Shown: positions 7,365 to 16,346 of the stretch, one piece after another | Position numbering within the stretch: the first letter of the stretch is position 1 | Layout: each line of letters starts with the position of its first letter | Assembly (NCBI GenBank): GCA_028823415.1 | Contig: JAPKBL010000052.1 | Location: 1 to 35,010 of the forward strand | Source: Mariniblastus sp. | GTDB taxonomy: Bacteria; Planctomycetota; Planctomycetia; Pirellulales; Pirellulaceae | DNA length: 35,010 nucleotides | Reading direction: 5' to 3' | Notes under the pieces: model-generated | What the model saw: the letters and a program-made list of their open reading frames with translations, nothing else | The model's database searches: none | Told to the model about the DNA's origin: nothing | Translations under genes and position numbers: made by a program

Positions 7365-10061
7365 ATGAATTCTCGACTTCCCAATTTGATAATATTTGTT
7401 CTGGCGGCGCTGGTGCCGATTGAAGCAAGTTGGGGTCAATTCCATGAGGAATTTGAGTCAACTCAATCGACCTGGCAGCGACACGAGACTGACTGCTCGA
7501 TTATTCAGGCAAGTTGGACTCAAAGACGGTCCCAAGATCCTGATTCCAACAACGGTTGTGAAAATATTCATTTTACCAACGGGCCGGGAACGAAAATCTA
7601 TCTATCGCACGAAGTGTCTCCTGCGTTCGTGATTTCTGAGCTCAATCCGTCAGTGCGTATTAAAGCGACGCGACCCGGGGTTCAACTGATGGTGCGAGTC
7701 GTCCTTCCGCACTCCCCTGCGCCGTCGGGCGAGGGACCATTGACGACGATGCTGGCTGGGCCAAAGTATGAAGGTAAGGGGCGTTGGGAAACACTTTCGT
7801 TTGAAAAAAAATCATTTGATTTGCAGCGTCAATTAACTCAGCGAGTTTGGCTGTTGCGGCGTAAGTATGGATCGAGTGTGGATCAACGTGATGCCTATGT
7901 TGATAAATTGGTGCTCAACCTTTATTCCGGTTCGGGGAAAACGGCGGTCAAGGTTGATGACCTTAAGCTGAATGGGATTGTGGCAGCAGATGCGATTGCT
8001 GCTGGAGTTGCGGCGAACGATTCTACTGTGGTGCAGGATGCAAATTTTAGTCCGGCCAGTTTTGAGGAGGCCGACGAAAAACACAAATCCCTCGTGACCC
8101 GAGAGGGCACGGTTTTGCTGGTCAAAAAGAAACCATTCTTTCCTAAAATTATCCAACACAACGGTGAGCCCTTTGATTTTTTAAAAGCATTGGGATTTAA
8201 CACCATTGAATTAAAATTGACCGCGACCGAAGCTCAGCTCCAACTGGCCCAATCGCTCGATTTGTGGTTGATCTGCCCTCCCCCGTCGTCTGTGGGTGTT
8301 CAATCGATTGGTTTAAAATTCGACCGGGTTCTGGTTTGGCAGGTTGGTGAAAATTTGGCCGCCGCCGATCTTTCCAGCATCAGGCGTAAAGTACGTGAAA
8401 TTCGCTCGTCCGATCGCCGCGAAGGGCGGCCTATTATGGCAGGTATCGCGTCGGAATGGTCTCGGTTGTCGCAAGCGGTCGATGTGGTGTCGCTGGGACT
8501 GAACCCGATCGGCACGAGCTTCATTGCAAGTCAGTACGGAGACTGGATTGCTGCGCGTCGGCTATTGGTTGGAGGAACCAAGCCGGTTTGGGCGACCATT
8601 CAAACTGAGTTGCCGGAATCGCTCCTCAAGCAAATAGCGACTTTAGCGAGGAAAATCCCGCCGGTGCCGATCGAGCCACAGCAGGTTAAGTTCTTAGTTT
8701 ACGAGGCCATTTCGGCGGGTGCCCGAGGGCTGCGTTTCGGTTCTCGATCACGACTTGATGATCCGAGCCCGGTCACACGTTTACGAGCCCAAACCATTCA
8801 GTGGGCATTGGCCCATGTTGATCAAATTGAACCCTGGGCGGTCGGGGGCGCTTTGATGGCGCCGTTGGATAACTCAAATGACCAGCTGGAAATTTCGGCT
8901 ATTAAAACCAACCGTTCGCGTCTGTTGCTCGTCCAGCGTCCGACTCACCATGAACAATATTTGGCTGGTGATTTACCGGTGCAACCAATGGCGATTGAAG
9001 ATCCCACGGCAAATGCAACGGAATTGGCCTATTTGATTGGTGATACTGGACTACAGCCGTTATCCAAAACGCGAGATATTTCGGGAGCTGTCATCCGAAT
9101 TAATAACTGTCCGGCGATGGTGGCGATTGTCCTCACACAGGACCCGTTGGTGATGAAAAAACTAAGCAGCAGTTATGAGAGAGTAGGAAAGCAGTCGATC
9201 CTTCAGATGCATGTTGATTTGACTCGCCAGTGGCTGGCGATTATGCAATTGATCGATAAGCAAATGGGGCGAATGGGTCGCAGTTCCTCTGCCGGCAGCA
9301 CGGCTCTCAATGATGCAGTGAATTCGTTTCAGAATGCTCAACGATTTATTGATAGTAACCATGCACCGATGGCGGTCCCGTACCTTGATCGCGCTGATGA
9401 GCGACTCGCTTTTGTGCGCCGGGATATGATCATTGAACAATTGGGAAAGTTTCAATCAAAAACTTCGACTCCTTTCACCGTTCATTCGAGTTTGATCCCC
9501 CTCCATTGGGAACTGACAGAGCGATTAAATCGGGGTAATTGGCAGCCCAACGGATTGGCCGGTGGAGATTTTGAGGACTTACAGCACATGCTTGCCAATG
9601 GCTGGGGAAATCACCGTGAGGATAACGAACTGGTCAGCACCCGTGTTGAGTTAGTGGCGAGTGCGGCGGTAGATGGCCGTTATGGATTGAAGATGTCTGT
9701 GATAGAAAGGCAACCCAATCAGGGTGTGATCGAATCCACTCCATTGTGGATTACCTCCCCAAAAACTTCCGTCAAAGCGGGGCAATTAGTGCGAATTCAC
9801 GGATGGGTTAATATTCCCAATGTGATTCGCGGGACGCACGACGGTCTGACTATTACGGATTCCCTCGGAGGTCCTGAGATGATGGAACGAATTCCCATTA
9901 CCGATGGGTGGCAAGAATTTACCTTGTATCGAGCCGCCTCCGAGAACGATCGTGTCCAAGTGACCTTCGCGCTCACCGGCACCGGCACTGCCATGTTGGA
10001 TGAGGTCACCGTTAGAGCGATCGATTTACCTGCCAAGGCAATCCGTCAGGCGAAAAATTAA
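7365..10061 (+). CDS. large secreted protein with glycoside-hydrolase-like TIM-barrel core
   Basis: This 898-residue protein starts with a clear signal peptide (MNSRLPNLIIFVLAALV, cleavage near ASWGQ). The N-terminal third reads as a beta-sandwich or lectin-like region (FHEEFESTQSTWQRH, later KVDDLKLNGIV). The middle part, about 240-510, begins LVKKKPFFPKIIQHNGEP and has barrel-like alternation with EAISAGARGLRFGSRSRLDD, as in retaining glycoside hydrolases. I cannot point to a certain pair of catalytic acids, so activity is unproven. The C-terminal part (GGDFEDLQHMLANGWGNH, then a beta-rich stretch ending in AMLDEVTVRAIDL) resembles a carbohydrate-binding module. It probably acts on or binds polysaccharide outside the cytoplasm. 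It is a single-gene unit convergent with the sugar isomerase-like gene. Confidence 0.75.
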   Translation: MNSRLPNLIIFVLAALVPIEASWGQFHEEFESTQSTWQRHETDCSIIQASWTQRRSQDPDSNNGCENIHFTNGPGTKIYLSHEVSPAFVISELNPSVRIKATRPGVQLMVRVVLPHSPAPSGEGPLTTMLAGPKYEGKGRWETLSFEKKSFDLQRQLTQRVWLLRRKYGSSVDQRDAYVDKLVLNLYSGSGKTAVKVDDLKLNGIVAADAIAAGVAANDSTVVQDANFSPASFEEADEKHKSLVTREGTVLLVKKKPFFPKIIQHNGEPFDFLKALGFNTIELKLTATEAQLQLAQSLDLWLICPPPSSVGVQSIGLKFDRVLVWQVGENLAAADLSSIRRKVREIRSSDRREGRPIMAGIASEWSRLSQAVDVVSLGLNPIGTSFIASQYGDWIAARRLLVGGTKPVWATIQTELPESLLKQIATLARKIPPVPIEPQQVKFLVYEAISAGARGLRFGSRSRLDDPSPVTRLRAQTIQWALAHVDQIEPWAVGGALMAPLDNSNDQLEISAIKTNRSRLLLVQRPTHHEQYLAGDLPVQPMAIEDPTANATELAYLIGDTGLQPLSKTRDISGAVIRINNCPAMVAIVLTQDPLVMKKLSSSYERVGKQSILQMHVDLTRQWLAIMQLIDKQMGRMGRSSSAGSTALNDAVNSFQNAQRFIDSNHAPMAVPYLDRADERLAFVRRDMIIEQLGKFQSKTSTPFTVHSSLIPLHWELTERLNRGNWQPNGLAGGDFEDLQHMLANGWGNHREDNELVSTRVELVASAAVDGRYGLKMSVIERQPNQGVIESTPLWITSPKTSVKAGQLVRIHGWVNIPNVIRGTHDGLTITDSLGGPEMMERIPITDGWQEFTLYRAASENDRVQVTFALTGTGTAMLDEVTVRAIDLPAKAIRQAKN

Positions 10062-10135
10062 AGCCCAGGCTCTTGAGTAATGACTCTCGGTTCAATGGGA
10101 TCGTTTTTTGATTGGCTGGGACGGTCAGATTCGCG

Positions 10136-11083
10136 CTACTCCCCATTAAATACAGAACGCATTTGAGTTAACACGCGGGGAATGTTTTCGAGTGGATTTT
10201 CTTCTTCGTATTCTAGGACAACATGTCCCTTGTACTGCGAATCGGTGAGTAGTTGATTGACTTTATGCATGTCAACATCCACTTTTTCGCCTGATGGCTT
10301 CTTCATTTTCATTTTATATTGGACGTTAACAGACGAGGGCGCACATTTTTTCAGGTCTTGGTAAGGGGTGGAAGAGATGAAGTTTCCGGTGTCGAGATTG
10401 ACTCCCAGCCATGGACTGTCGACGCCATTTACAATCTCCATGACCTGATCTGCGGTTAACTGACCGTGATTCTCAACTCCGATGAAGATTCCCAGTTCAG
10501 CAGCGTGCGCGGCACATTGTTTTAGCGACGTGATCGCGGAAGTAAGTGCATCGGAGTTTGCTTCGATTTGTTTTTTAGTACCCGCGAAGAAGCGTATGTG
10601 GTTGGCTCCCATGATGGCCGCGCGATCAATCCATTGGTTTGCCAGATTTATCTCCTTTTCCAACTGCTTTTTTTCAGGGAGCGTGAAATTGTTTCCGATC
10701 GCAGTTCCGACGATTGGTACTCCTGATAAAAACGCATGTCGTTTGATTTTCAAAAAGTAATCTCGATCGGCATCAGGGGGGAAGAAATAACTAGTCAACT
10801 CAGCAGCGCATTGCTGTGCTGCGCAATAATCAATAAATGAAAACATGTCAATTTCTTGTTGACCGGTCGTATTCTGAGTTCGCCCTTTAAAAAACTTAAA
10901 GTGTTTTCTTAATGAATACGCAGCGAGGCCAAGGCGAAATCCACTGGGCTTGTTTTTAGTCAGGTTGAAACTTGTCGGCCCCGTGAACCGATTACCCTCG
11001 GCGAGTTTGACAATATTCATTGAAGCAATGCCAAGAGTGGACGAGGCGGATAATTGGAAAAACTTCCTGCGATTCAACGGCAT
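10136..11083 (-). CDS. Tat-exported sugar phosphate isomerase/epimerase-like protein
   Basis: This 315-residue protein is of the xylose isomerase-like TIM-barrel family. The N-terminus LNRRKFFQLSASSTLGIASM carries a twin-arginine motif (RRKFFQ) before a hydrophobic stretch, so it is exported folded. Barrel elements include the strand with GVENHG, the metal-site strand WLGVNLDTGNF and the final strand HVVLEYEEENP. The position usually occupied by a His (vHvKD type) reads VNVQYKMKM, so one metal ligand may differ. Relatives in planctomycetes are annotated as sugar isomerases or epimerases, usually with no known substrate. It faces the secreted protein gene ending at 10061, separated by 74 bases. 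Its upstream boundary is the rplX terminator, so it has its own promoter. Confidence 0.85.
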   Translation of the reverse strand: MPLNRRKFFQLSASSTLGIASMNIVKLAEGNRFTGPTSFNLTKNKPSGFRLGLAAYSLRKHFKFFKGRTQNTTGQQEIDMFSFIDYCAAQQCAAELTSYFFPPDADRDYFLKIKRHAFLSGVPIVGTAIGNNFTLPEKKQLEKEINLANQWIDRAAIMGANHIRFFAGTKKQIEANSDALTSAITSLKQCAAHAAELGIFIGVENHGQLTADQVMEIVNGVDSPWLGVNLDTGNFISSTPYQDLKKCAPSSVNVQYKMKMKKPSGEKVDVDMHKVNQLLTDSQYKGHVVLEYEEENPLENIPRVLTQMRSVFNGE

Positions 11084-11222
11084 GACAATTTCCTGATTGC
11101 TCGAGAATGTTCTAAGTGATCTTGGGTCACCATGGATAGCCTCGGTAGGCTTTGGCTTGAAGTGTACTCAGAAAGGGGATGGGCGTCGGATCAATTTTAA
11201 TCAAATCAATAAACAGGCGCGC

Positions 11223-11254
11223 AAAAAAAGCGTACCGATGAGGAACGCTTTTTT
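11223..11254 (-). terminator. intrinsic terminator after rplX (bidirectional)
   Basis: The arms 11224-11233 and 11245-11254 are perfect inverted repeats (aaaaaagcgt and acgctttttt) around an 11-base loop. The A-run on the left and the T-run on the right make it functional in both directions. It lies 26 bases beyond the rplX stop. Confidence 0.8.
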
Positions 11255-11279
11255 AAAATTTATTGCTAACTCGGTGAAC

Positions 11280-11627
11280 CTACTTTTTTGCGTAGGACGC
11301 CTTGGACGGGGATGTCACGCCAAGCGATGCACCGCTGACGCGAGCGAATCGCTCTTTTGTGCCATCATCCAAGTACCGGTAACCAATTCTTGTTGGTTTG
11401 TTCGTTTTGGGGCAAACCATCATGACTTTGCACGCGCGAATGGGGGTTTCTTTATGAAGACGTCCACCCTGAGGGTTCTTTTGGCTGGGTTTGACGTGCT
11501 TGTAAGCCAAATTTACGCCTTCGACAACCAACATTTGGTTCTTGTGGTCAATTGAAATGACTTTACCTGTCACGGATTTGTCTTTACCACTGATGACTGT
11601 GACTGTATCGCCGTTGTGAATCTTCAT
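11280..11627 (-). CDS. rplX: 50S ribosomal protein L24
   Basis: This 115-residue protein is L24, which starts assembly of the large ribosomal subunit by binding 23S rRNA. The N-terminus MKIHNGDTVTVISGKDKSV is the KOW motif, followed by VEGVNLAYKHVKPSQ, GGRLHKETPI and VMMVCPKTNKPTRIGY, all family hallmarks. The C-terminal tail (about residues 98-115) is Ser- and Lys-rich. The gene usually lies between rplN and rplE in the S10/spc operon; here neither neighbour is ribosomal, and a terminator follows it. The start at 11627 fits the family N-terminus exactly. Confidence 0.98.
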   Translation of the reverse strand: MKIHNGDTVTVISGKDKSVTGKVISIDHKNQMLVVEGVNLAYKHVKPSQKNPQGGRLHKETPIRACKVMMVCPKTNKPTRIGYRYLDDGTKERFARVSGASLGVTSPSKASYAKK

Positions 11628-11694
11628 TTTTCTCGCCGCTTTCTCGGATTAGTGAATCGAGGAGTTTCCGTCATTTTCCACTGATTGTCAAGGC

Positions 11695-12405
11695 TTAATG
11701 GTGAAATGATAGGTTCGTCAACTGAGAGATGGTTTGTTCAATCTCAAGTCGTAAATTAGCACATTTCCCAGATGAAAAGCTTCCATGGATTTGGCGGCAT
11801 CCTGACGTTTGGATGATTTTTTTCGCGTTTTGGGCGGTAATTCCGCCTGCTGGTAAGATTTCGATCCGTCGCTTGGCCTGTTTAAAAGCCGACGAAATGC
11901 TGGGCAGTCCCTCCAGCGCGGTCGGTTGGTGGCCGCTGGTCATGACGCGGTCAATACCGGCCTCGATCAGTTGCTCTAGGCTTCTCTGAGGCGCCCGGAC
12001 GTCGTCAAAAGCCTTGTGAAACACCAATTCTTTCCCCCTCGTCAGCGATCGCATTTCGCCGCACCGTGCTAAGTCGATGTTGTTGTTTTCATCGAGACAG
12101 CCGAAGGCGAGGCCAGCGACTCCCTGTTCGAGCAGCCATTTTGCGTCTTGCAGCAGGGTTTGCCATTCCAAGTCGGAATAGCAGAAGTTCCCAGCTCGGG
12201 GCCGGGCCATGGCAATGATCGGGATTTGAATCGAATTCATTACGAGTTCGAGCAATCCGGCAGACGGGGTGAGTCCATCGAGTTCGAGTGCTGAATTGAG
12301 TTCGATCCGATCTGCACCGGCGACTTGAGCTGTTTTTGCAGCCTCGAGGGAGCCGCAGCAAACTTCAACGAGAAACCCTTGGGAGGAGGTGGTAGTGTCA
12401 CTCAT
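11695..12405 (-). CDS. cutC: CutC family protein
   Basis: This 236-residue TIM-barrel protein belongs to the CutC family, historically tied to copper tolerance though its biochemical role is unsettled. Hallmarks are LVEVCCGSLEAAKTAQ, GADRIELNSALELDGLTPS, MARPRAGNFCYSD, VFHKAFDD, MTSGHQPTALEG, ILPAGGI and the HGSFSS near the end. The chosen start at 12405 overlaps the previous gene's stop by eight bases (ATGAGTGA), which indicates translational coupling with the prenyltransferase-repeat lipoprotein gene. The frame is open further upstream, but those residues lie inside the neighbouring gene. No copper exporter or chaperone gene is nearby. Confidence 0.93.
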   Translation of the reverse strand: MSDTTTSSQGFLVEVCCGSLEAAKTAQVAGADRIELNSALELDGLTPSAGLLELVMNSIQIPIIAMARPRAGNFCYSDLEWQTLLQDAKWLLEQGVAGLAFGCLDENNNIDLARCGEMRSLTRGKELVFHKAFDDVRAPQRSLEQLIEAGIDRVMTSGHQPTALEGLPSISSAFKQAKRRIEILPAGGITAQNAKKIIQTSGCRQIHGSFSSGKCANLRLEIEQTISQLTNLSFHH

Positions 12406-13789
12406 CTTTGTTTTTGGCGGGGGAGTTGGGGTCGCAGTATTTGAGCGCCAACATTGCATAGGCGGTCACCAGATTGGGGTCACCTTCAAACCAGCGATCT
12501 GCAGGGTTTGTCCACGATCCGTCCTTAAGTTGTAATTCGGATAAACGGCGTGTGAGATCAGCCCGCCAATCTTGCTTTTTCTGATCCTCGGTCAAAACGA
12601 ATGGCTCGCCGGTCGCAGCGAGCGTTTTTGCAAAGATATGGTAGTAGTAAAAAAGACCCTGCTGTCCCATGCCCGGGTTAGTGGTCAAGTCGTAGTGTCT
12701 TCCAATCCAGTCTTTTGCGGCTTGGACTCTGATATCGTTTTGGTCGACGCCCGAATAGAGGAGGCTCTTTAAGCCAGCGTAAGTCATCGAGGCGTAGCTT
12801 CGCAGACCGCCATCGGGCGTCTCTCCTGCTTTAGATTCACCCTCTCCGACTGCGGTGTAAATGAAACCGCCTTCATCATCAACCGATGCTTTGCCAACCC
12901 ACTCGGCCGTATTGTGTGGCGTCGATAAATTTTGACATCGAGACATGAAAGTCGCCGCTTTTTGAAATGCCTCACTTTGCGGGTCTTCCGCAACGGCTTT
13001 GAGAGCGTCGAGAAAATAAGAAGTGTTGGAAGCATCGGGGCGCTTGTGCGTCCCGTATCCTTGGCCGCCATAAAACGTACTGTTTAGGTCGTATCCTTCA
13101 GCTTCGTCCCATTGCAAGCCTTTGAGGAACGCGATTGCTTTTTTGATCGTCTCGTCGTAATTCCCATCTCCGTTAACGCGATTAAAGCACATCAGAGAAA
13201 CACTTGTTTCATAATTCCGAAGATTGCTTCCCATGCCGTAAATTCCGCCATCGGGTCGGATTTGTGTTTCTAAGAACGCGAGTGCTTTTAGGATTTTGGG
13301 ATTGGACTGTGACACTCCATGTTCGAGCAAGGCACTGGTGCAAAGCGCTGTGACTGCGGGGCTTAGTTGTTTACTAAAAGAACCGTCGGGAGCCTGCCCC
13401 TTCTCTAACAAAAAGGTGGTTCCGGCTTTTGATGTTTTTTGAAAGAGCAGTTTGGTTGTTTCATCTAAAGCATAGGAACTGCTGGAGGTGTTCGCTTGCG
13501 AGACTGGCGATCCTTGGGGTTTCCGAAGCTTCACTGGTTGCTGGAGTTTTGATTCCGTCGGTTTCACGTCTTTGATCGGCGCCGTCACTGATGTGGCAGT
13601 GCCGGCTAACGCCGCTGAGTCGGCAGCGGCATTGGGTGATGCCGCTAACGGGCTCTGCGGATCTGAAACCGCAGAGAGTTGCTGTGGTTCTTCTAGGTCT
13701 GTTTGTGAGCAGCCTAAATTGAGCGAGATAAAAGCGAGGACGCAGATGATCGTTAGCGTCATGAATTCACGATGCGGGCGTGGTGGCAT
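12398..13789 (-). CDS. lipoprotein with prenyltransferase/squalene-oxidase repeats
   Basis: This 463-residue protein has an N-terminal signal with lipobox (ISLNLGC, Cys near 27), so it is probably a lipid-anchored envelope protein. A low-complexity Ala/Ser/Pro linker follows (about 30-105). From about 110 the alpha-alpha barrel repeats appear: GQAPDGSFSKQLSPAVTALC, LETQIRPDGGIYGMGS, and a final ELQLKDGSWTNPADRWFEGD. These are the repeats of squalene cyclases and prenyltransferases, but the DxDD cyclase motif is absent, so it is more likely a binding protein than a terpene cyclase. The ATG at 13789 has GAGG about 13 bases upstream. It overlaps cutC by eight bases. Confidence 0.88.
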   Translation of the reverse strand: MPPRPHREFMTLTIICVLAFISLNLGCSQTDLEEPQQLSAVSDPQSPLAASPNAAADSAALAGTATSVTAPIKDVKPTESKLQQPVKLRKPQGSPVSQANTSSSSYALDETTKLLFQKTSKAGTTFLLEKGQAPDGSFSKQLSPAVTALCTSALLEHGVSQSNPKILKALAFLETQIRPDGGIYGMGSNLRNYETSVSLMCFNRVNGDGNYDETIKKAIAFLKGLQWDEAEGYDLNSTFYGGQGYGTHKRPDASNTSYFLDALKAVAEDPQSEAFQKAATFMSRCQNLSTPHNTAEWVGKASVDDEGGFIYTAVGEGESKAGETPDGGLRSYASMTYAGLKSLLYSGVDQNDIRVQAAKDWIGRHYDLTTNPGMGQQGLFYYYHIFAKTLAATGEPFVLTEDQKKQDWRADLTRRLSELQLKDGSWTNPADRWFEGDPNLVTAYAMLALKYCDPNSPAKNKDE

Positions 13790-13983
13790 GGTTATCGTTC
13801 CTCAACTGGTTTGCATGGCGGCGTAACGAGACAGGATGTGTCCATCGGTATTGCCATCCGAGTTAATCAAGCGAGAGCCCGCGGAAGGACTAAAGCTCTT
13901 TCAAAAAATGCAGTGTTTGACTTTTCATTTGACTCGGCCGCGGTTTAACAATTTTACGGCAAGTCAAATTGTATCATCACCGT

Positions 13984-14271
13984 CTACTCTAAAACGGCAA
14001 GGATGTCGGTCTCGTTCATGATCAGCAATTGCCCGCCATCTACCTCGATTTCGGTGCCCGCGTAACTTGAAAACAATACGCGATCCCCCTCGCTAATCTG
14101 AAGCTCCGAGCGACTGCCGTCGACCATAAGCCTTCCGTTTCCAACGGATAATATGCGACCTTCTTGTGGTTTTTCGCGGGCGGCATCTGGCAAGACAATT
14201 CCACCGGCAGTTGTTTCATCCGCTTCAGTACGCTTAACAACCACTTTGTCGTCTAGAGGTTCAATTCTCAT
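13984..14271 (-). CDS. groES: co-chaperonin GroES
   Basis: This 95-residue protein is the 10-kDa lid of the GroEL chaperonin. IEPLDDKVVVKRTEADETTA is the family N-terminus, with the mobile loop TTAGGIVLPDAA (about 21-32) that docks on GroEL, then EGDRVLFSSYAGTEIEVDG and the closing LIMNETDILAVLE. Its length is normal. It has no groEL next to it: the next gene in this direction, 194 bases on, is the prenyltransferase-repeat lipoprotein. Planctomycete genomes often carry separated or multiple groES/groEL copies, so this may be one of several. No CIRCE operator is visible upstream, but an imperfect inverted repeat lies at 14302-14329. Confidence 0.97.
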   Translation of the reverse strand: MRIEPLDDKVVVKRTEADETTAGGIVLPDAAREKPQEGRILSVGNGRLMVDGSRSELQISEGDRVLFSSYAGTEIEVDGGQLLIMNETDILAVLE

Positions 14272-14301
14272 AAAAAAAATCCACGAGTGTCGTGCAATAA
14301 T

Positions 14302-14329
14302 GTGACACCTGTCGAAAATAGGCTGTCAC
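14302..14329 (-). promoter_or_regulatory. imperfect inverted repeat upstream of groES
   Basis: GTGACA-CCT and AGG-C-TGTCAC form two half-sites (14302-14310 and 14320-14329), separated by nine bases with one extra base in the right half. It lies 31-58 bases upstream of the groES start codon, where an operator could act. It does not match the CIRCE sequence. Its role as an operator is inference. Confidence 0.35.
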
Positions 14330-14605
14330 CCAAGCAGCACATTGTTCCATGAGCGGTACAGGGGTTCAAGCCGATACCCCTAAATCAACAACTGGACTTC
14401 TGGGTTCACGTCAAATTTGGTCAGGCGGGGCTAGGTTGTCTTGTTTTATCGAGGTTTCGGGGTTGTTTTGTGAATTTGAGAGGCCGTAAAGTCTGCACAA
14501 TCGTTGGAAACCACTTCAGTCGTTGTTTCAACCGTTTTAGCACGAAAATGCCGAAAACTGAGATAGAAGCTTTTTTGTTCCTCTATGAACGGTGGTGTGA
14601 AATCA

Positions 14606-15301
14606 ATGAATTCAGCCCAAAATGTGCCCCAGCCAGAGACGAATCCACGAACGATCCTTCAGTCAATCTGCGCGCGGCATGGATTTGATCTCGATCAAAG
14701 TAATTTCAAAAAAGAAATAACTGAGGGCATCGATCGTGCTGATTTCGGTGATTGGGAAGCCGTTGATGAAGAGGAGTTGATCGCGCTTCGGATCGATCCC
14801 AGCACGAATCCGCCCTGTGCAGCGAATGAAGCAAGTATTCTTGGGTCGGTCGTCGAGTCCGCCAGTCAGATCCAGCAACTTTCCGAACGACTCTCGGCAA
14901 AAGAAGAAGAACTAGCTCAAGGCGAGGAATTACTCGGACTCAGGATCAGCGAGTGGGAGGCAGCCACCGAGATTCAGGAAAAGGATTTTGAGACAAGGGT
15001 GCAGCGTCTTTCCCAGCAAGCGTCTCAAGTTCATTGTCAGCAGTTGCATTTAATGCAGTTGCAAACGGATATCGTAAAAAGTTATGACGCTGTGCGGGCC
15101 GCGATTGAAACATTGATGGTGGAGCCTGGCAATGAAAGCGATGTCCTGGATGCGTGCAAAGCACTGAAATTTGAATTAGGCGGTCGTTTCGACTATATCG
15201 CGCACCGGTGGGAACACCTTTCGGAATTAATGAAACAACTACGTTTGACCCAACAAGCAGAGAAAAGCGAAGCCGATTGGACCCATTGGCTTGCTGGATA
15301 G
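14606..15301 (+). CDS. coiled-coil protein of unknown function
   Basis: This is a 231-residue soluble protein with no signal peptide or membrane segment. The N-terminal part (TILQSICARHGFDLDQSNF, then DWEAVDEEELIALRIDP) could be a small folded domain. From about residue 75 it is a long helix (SASQIQQLSERLSAKEEELA, later QHCQQ-type heptads around LHLMQLQTDIVKSYD) likely to form a coiled coil. I do not recognise the family. An in-frame ATG at 14585 is also possible; the one at 14606 has the better purine-rich upstream. It is convergent with the formylglutamate amidohydrolase gene. Confidence 0.6.
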   Translation: MNSAQNVPQPETNPRTILQSICARHGFDLDQSNFKKEITEGIDRADFGDWEAVDEEELIALRIDPSTNPPCAANEASILGSVVESASQIQQLSERLSAKEEELAQGEELLGLRISEWEAATEIQEKDFETRVQRLSQQASQVHCQQLHLMQLQTDIVKSYDAVRAAIETLMVEPGNESDVLDACKALKFELGGRFDYIAHRWEHLSELMKQLRLTQQAEKSEADWTHWLAG

Positions 15302-15388
15302 TGGTTTTGTTTGCTTGACAGGAGCGTCGATCGAACCGGTGTTCAGTGGTCAACTATATCGTGAACTAAATTAGCTGAATTAACTGGC

Positions 15389-16186
15389 TTACTTGCCAAG
15401 TTGTCTTTCGGCCCATTTCATGAGTGTCACGACGAATCTCTCGATCACCGGAATAACATCAACCGATTTGTCAAAATCCCAATCGAGCGTCGCTTCGTCC
15501 ATGTAGGTGGATCGATTCAGTTCCAGTTGAACTGCGTGGACGTTCTCCATGGAACCATAGTGCCGCGTGATGTAGCCGCCGACGAAACGTTCATTGACGA
15601 CATGGGAGTAATCACCAATGCTCTCGGCAAAGTCTTCGATTAGTTCTTGAAATGCCGCTCCACACGATTGGCCATGATTCGTTCCGAAATTAAAATCAGG
15701 AAGATTTCCCTCAAATAGCCGCGGGACCTGTTGTTTAATTGAATGGACGTCGAGAAGAACCACGAAGCCGAACTTTTCGATCAGCCGTCGTAGCTCTGAC
15801 TCAAGTTGGTCGTGATAGGGTTTCCAGTAATGTTCGATGCGTTTGTGCTTTTCGGTCTCATCGGGTTGCTGCCCTGGCTTGTAGATGTCATCGCCCCGAA
15901 AAGTGAGGCTCGGGCAAATGCCGGTTGAGACCTGTCCGGGATAAAGGGCGTGGTCGTCGGCTGAGCGATTAAGGTCGGCGACGTACCGGGACGTATTGGC
16001 GGAAATCATCGCTCCGCTTTCAATCGCGGGGAGATCGTAAAGCCGCGTTAGGAACCAATCCGTATCCGTTTTTCTGAGGCCTTCCTCGGTCATTTGTTCC
16101 CCAATTTCCGGGGGAATAAACACGCCGCTGTGCGGATTACTCATCACAAAAGGGGAATAGCCTTTTTGAAATCGAAAAAGTTTCAT
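15389..16186 (-). CDS. N-formylglutamate amidohydrolase family protein
   Basis: This 265-residue metalloenzyme is of the N-formylglutamate deformylase family (HutG type), which releases formate and glutamate at the end of one histidine degradation route. Characteristic segments are the early FVMSNPHSGVFIPPE, the SRYVADLNRSADD motif, LLDVHSIKQQVPR and FVGGYITRHYGSMENVHAVQ. The PHSG and DVHS residues and the Glu/His near GGYITRHYG are probable zinc ligands. There are no hut genes in the window, so the physiological substrate may be different. It is divergent from the parA gene. Confidence 0.85.
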   Translation of the reverse strand: MKLFRFQKGYSPFVMSNPHSGVFIPPEIGEQMTEEGLRKTDTDWFLTRLYDLPAIESGAMISANTSRYVADLNRSADDHALYPGQVSTGICPSLTFRGDDIYKPGQQPDETEKHKRIEHYWKPYHDQLESELRRLIEKFGFVVLLDVHSIKQQVPRLFEGNLPDFNFGTNHGQSCGAAFQELIEDFAESIGDYSHVVNERFVGGYITRHYGSMENVHAVQLELNRSTYMDEATLDWDFDKSVDVIPVIERFVVTLMKWAERQLGK

Positions 16187-16346
16187 GAGAATTCGTTTGG
16201 TTGGCTGAACTTGTTCGGGGAAAATAAAGGACGCGACTATCCGCTAGCATAACTAAAACCGGATTCGACTAGGAGGAGGCAACCCTTTCGTCGTATACTT
16301 TCGATCTCTTGCCGAGTAAAAGCCCGAGGAAAAGGGAGTTTCCACG

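Noticed and set aside
11097..11555. Open frame of 152 codons on the plus strand, opposite rplX
   Set aside because: It is antisense to the well-supported L24 gene over most of its length and has no family signature.
14272..14345. CIRCE element for HrcA control of groES
   Set aside because: There is no TTAGCACTC-N9-GAGTGCTAA arrangement; only short partial matches occur.
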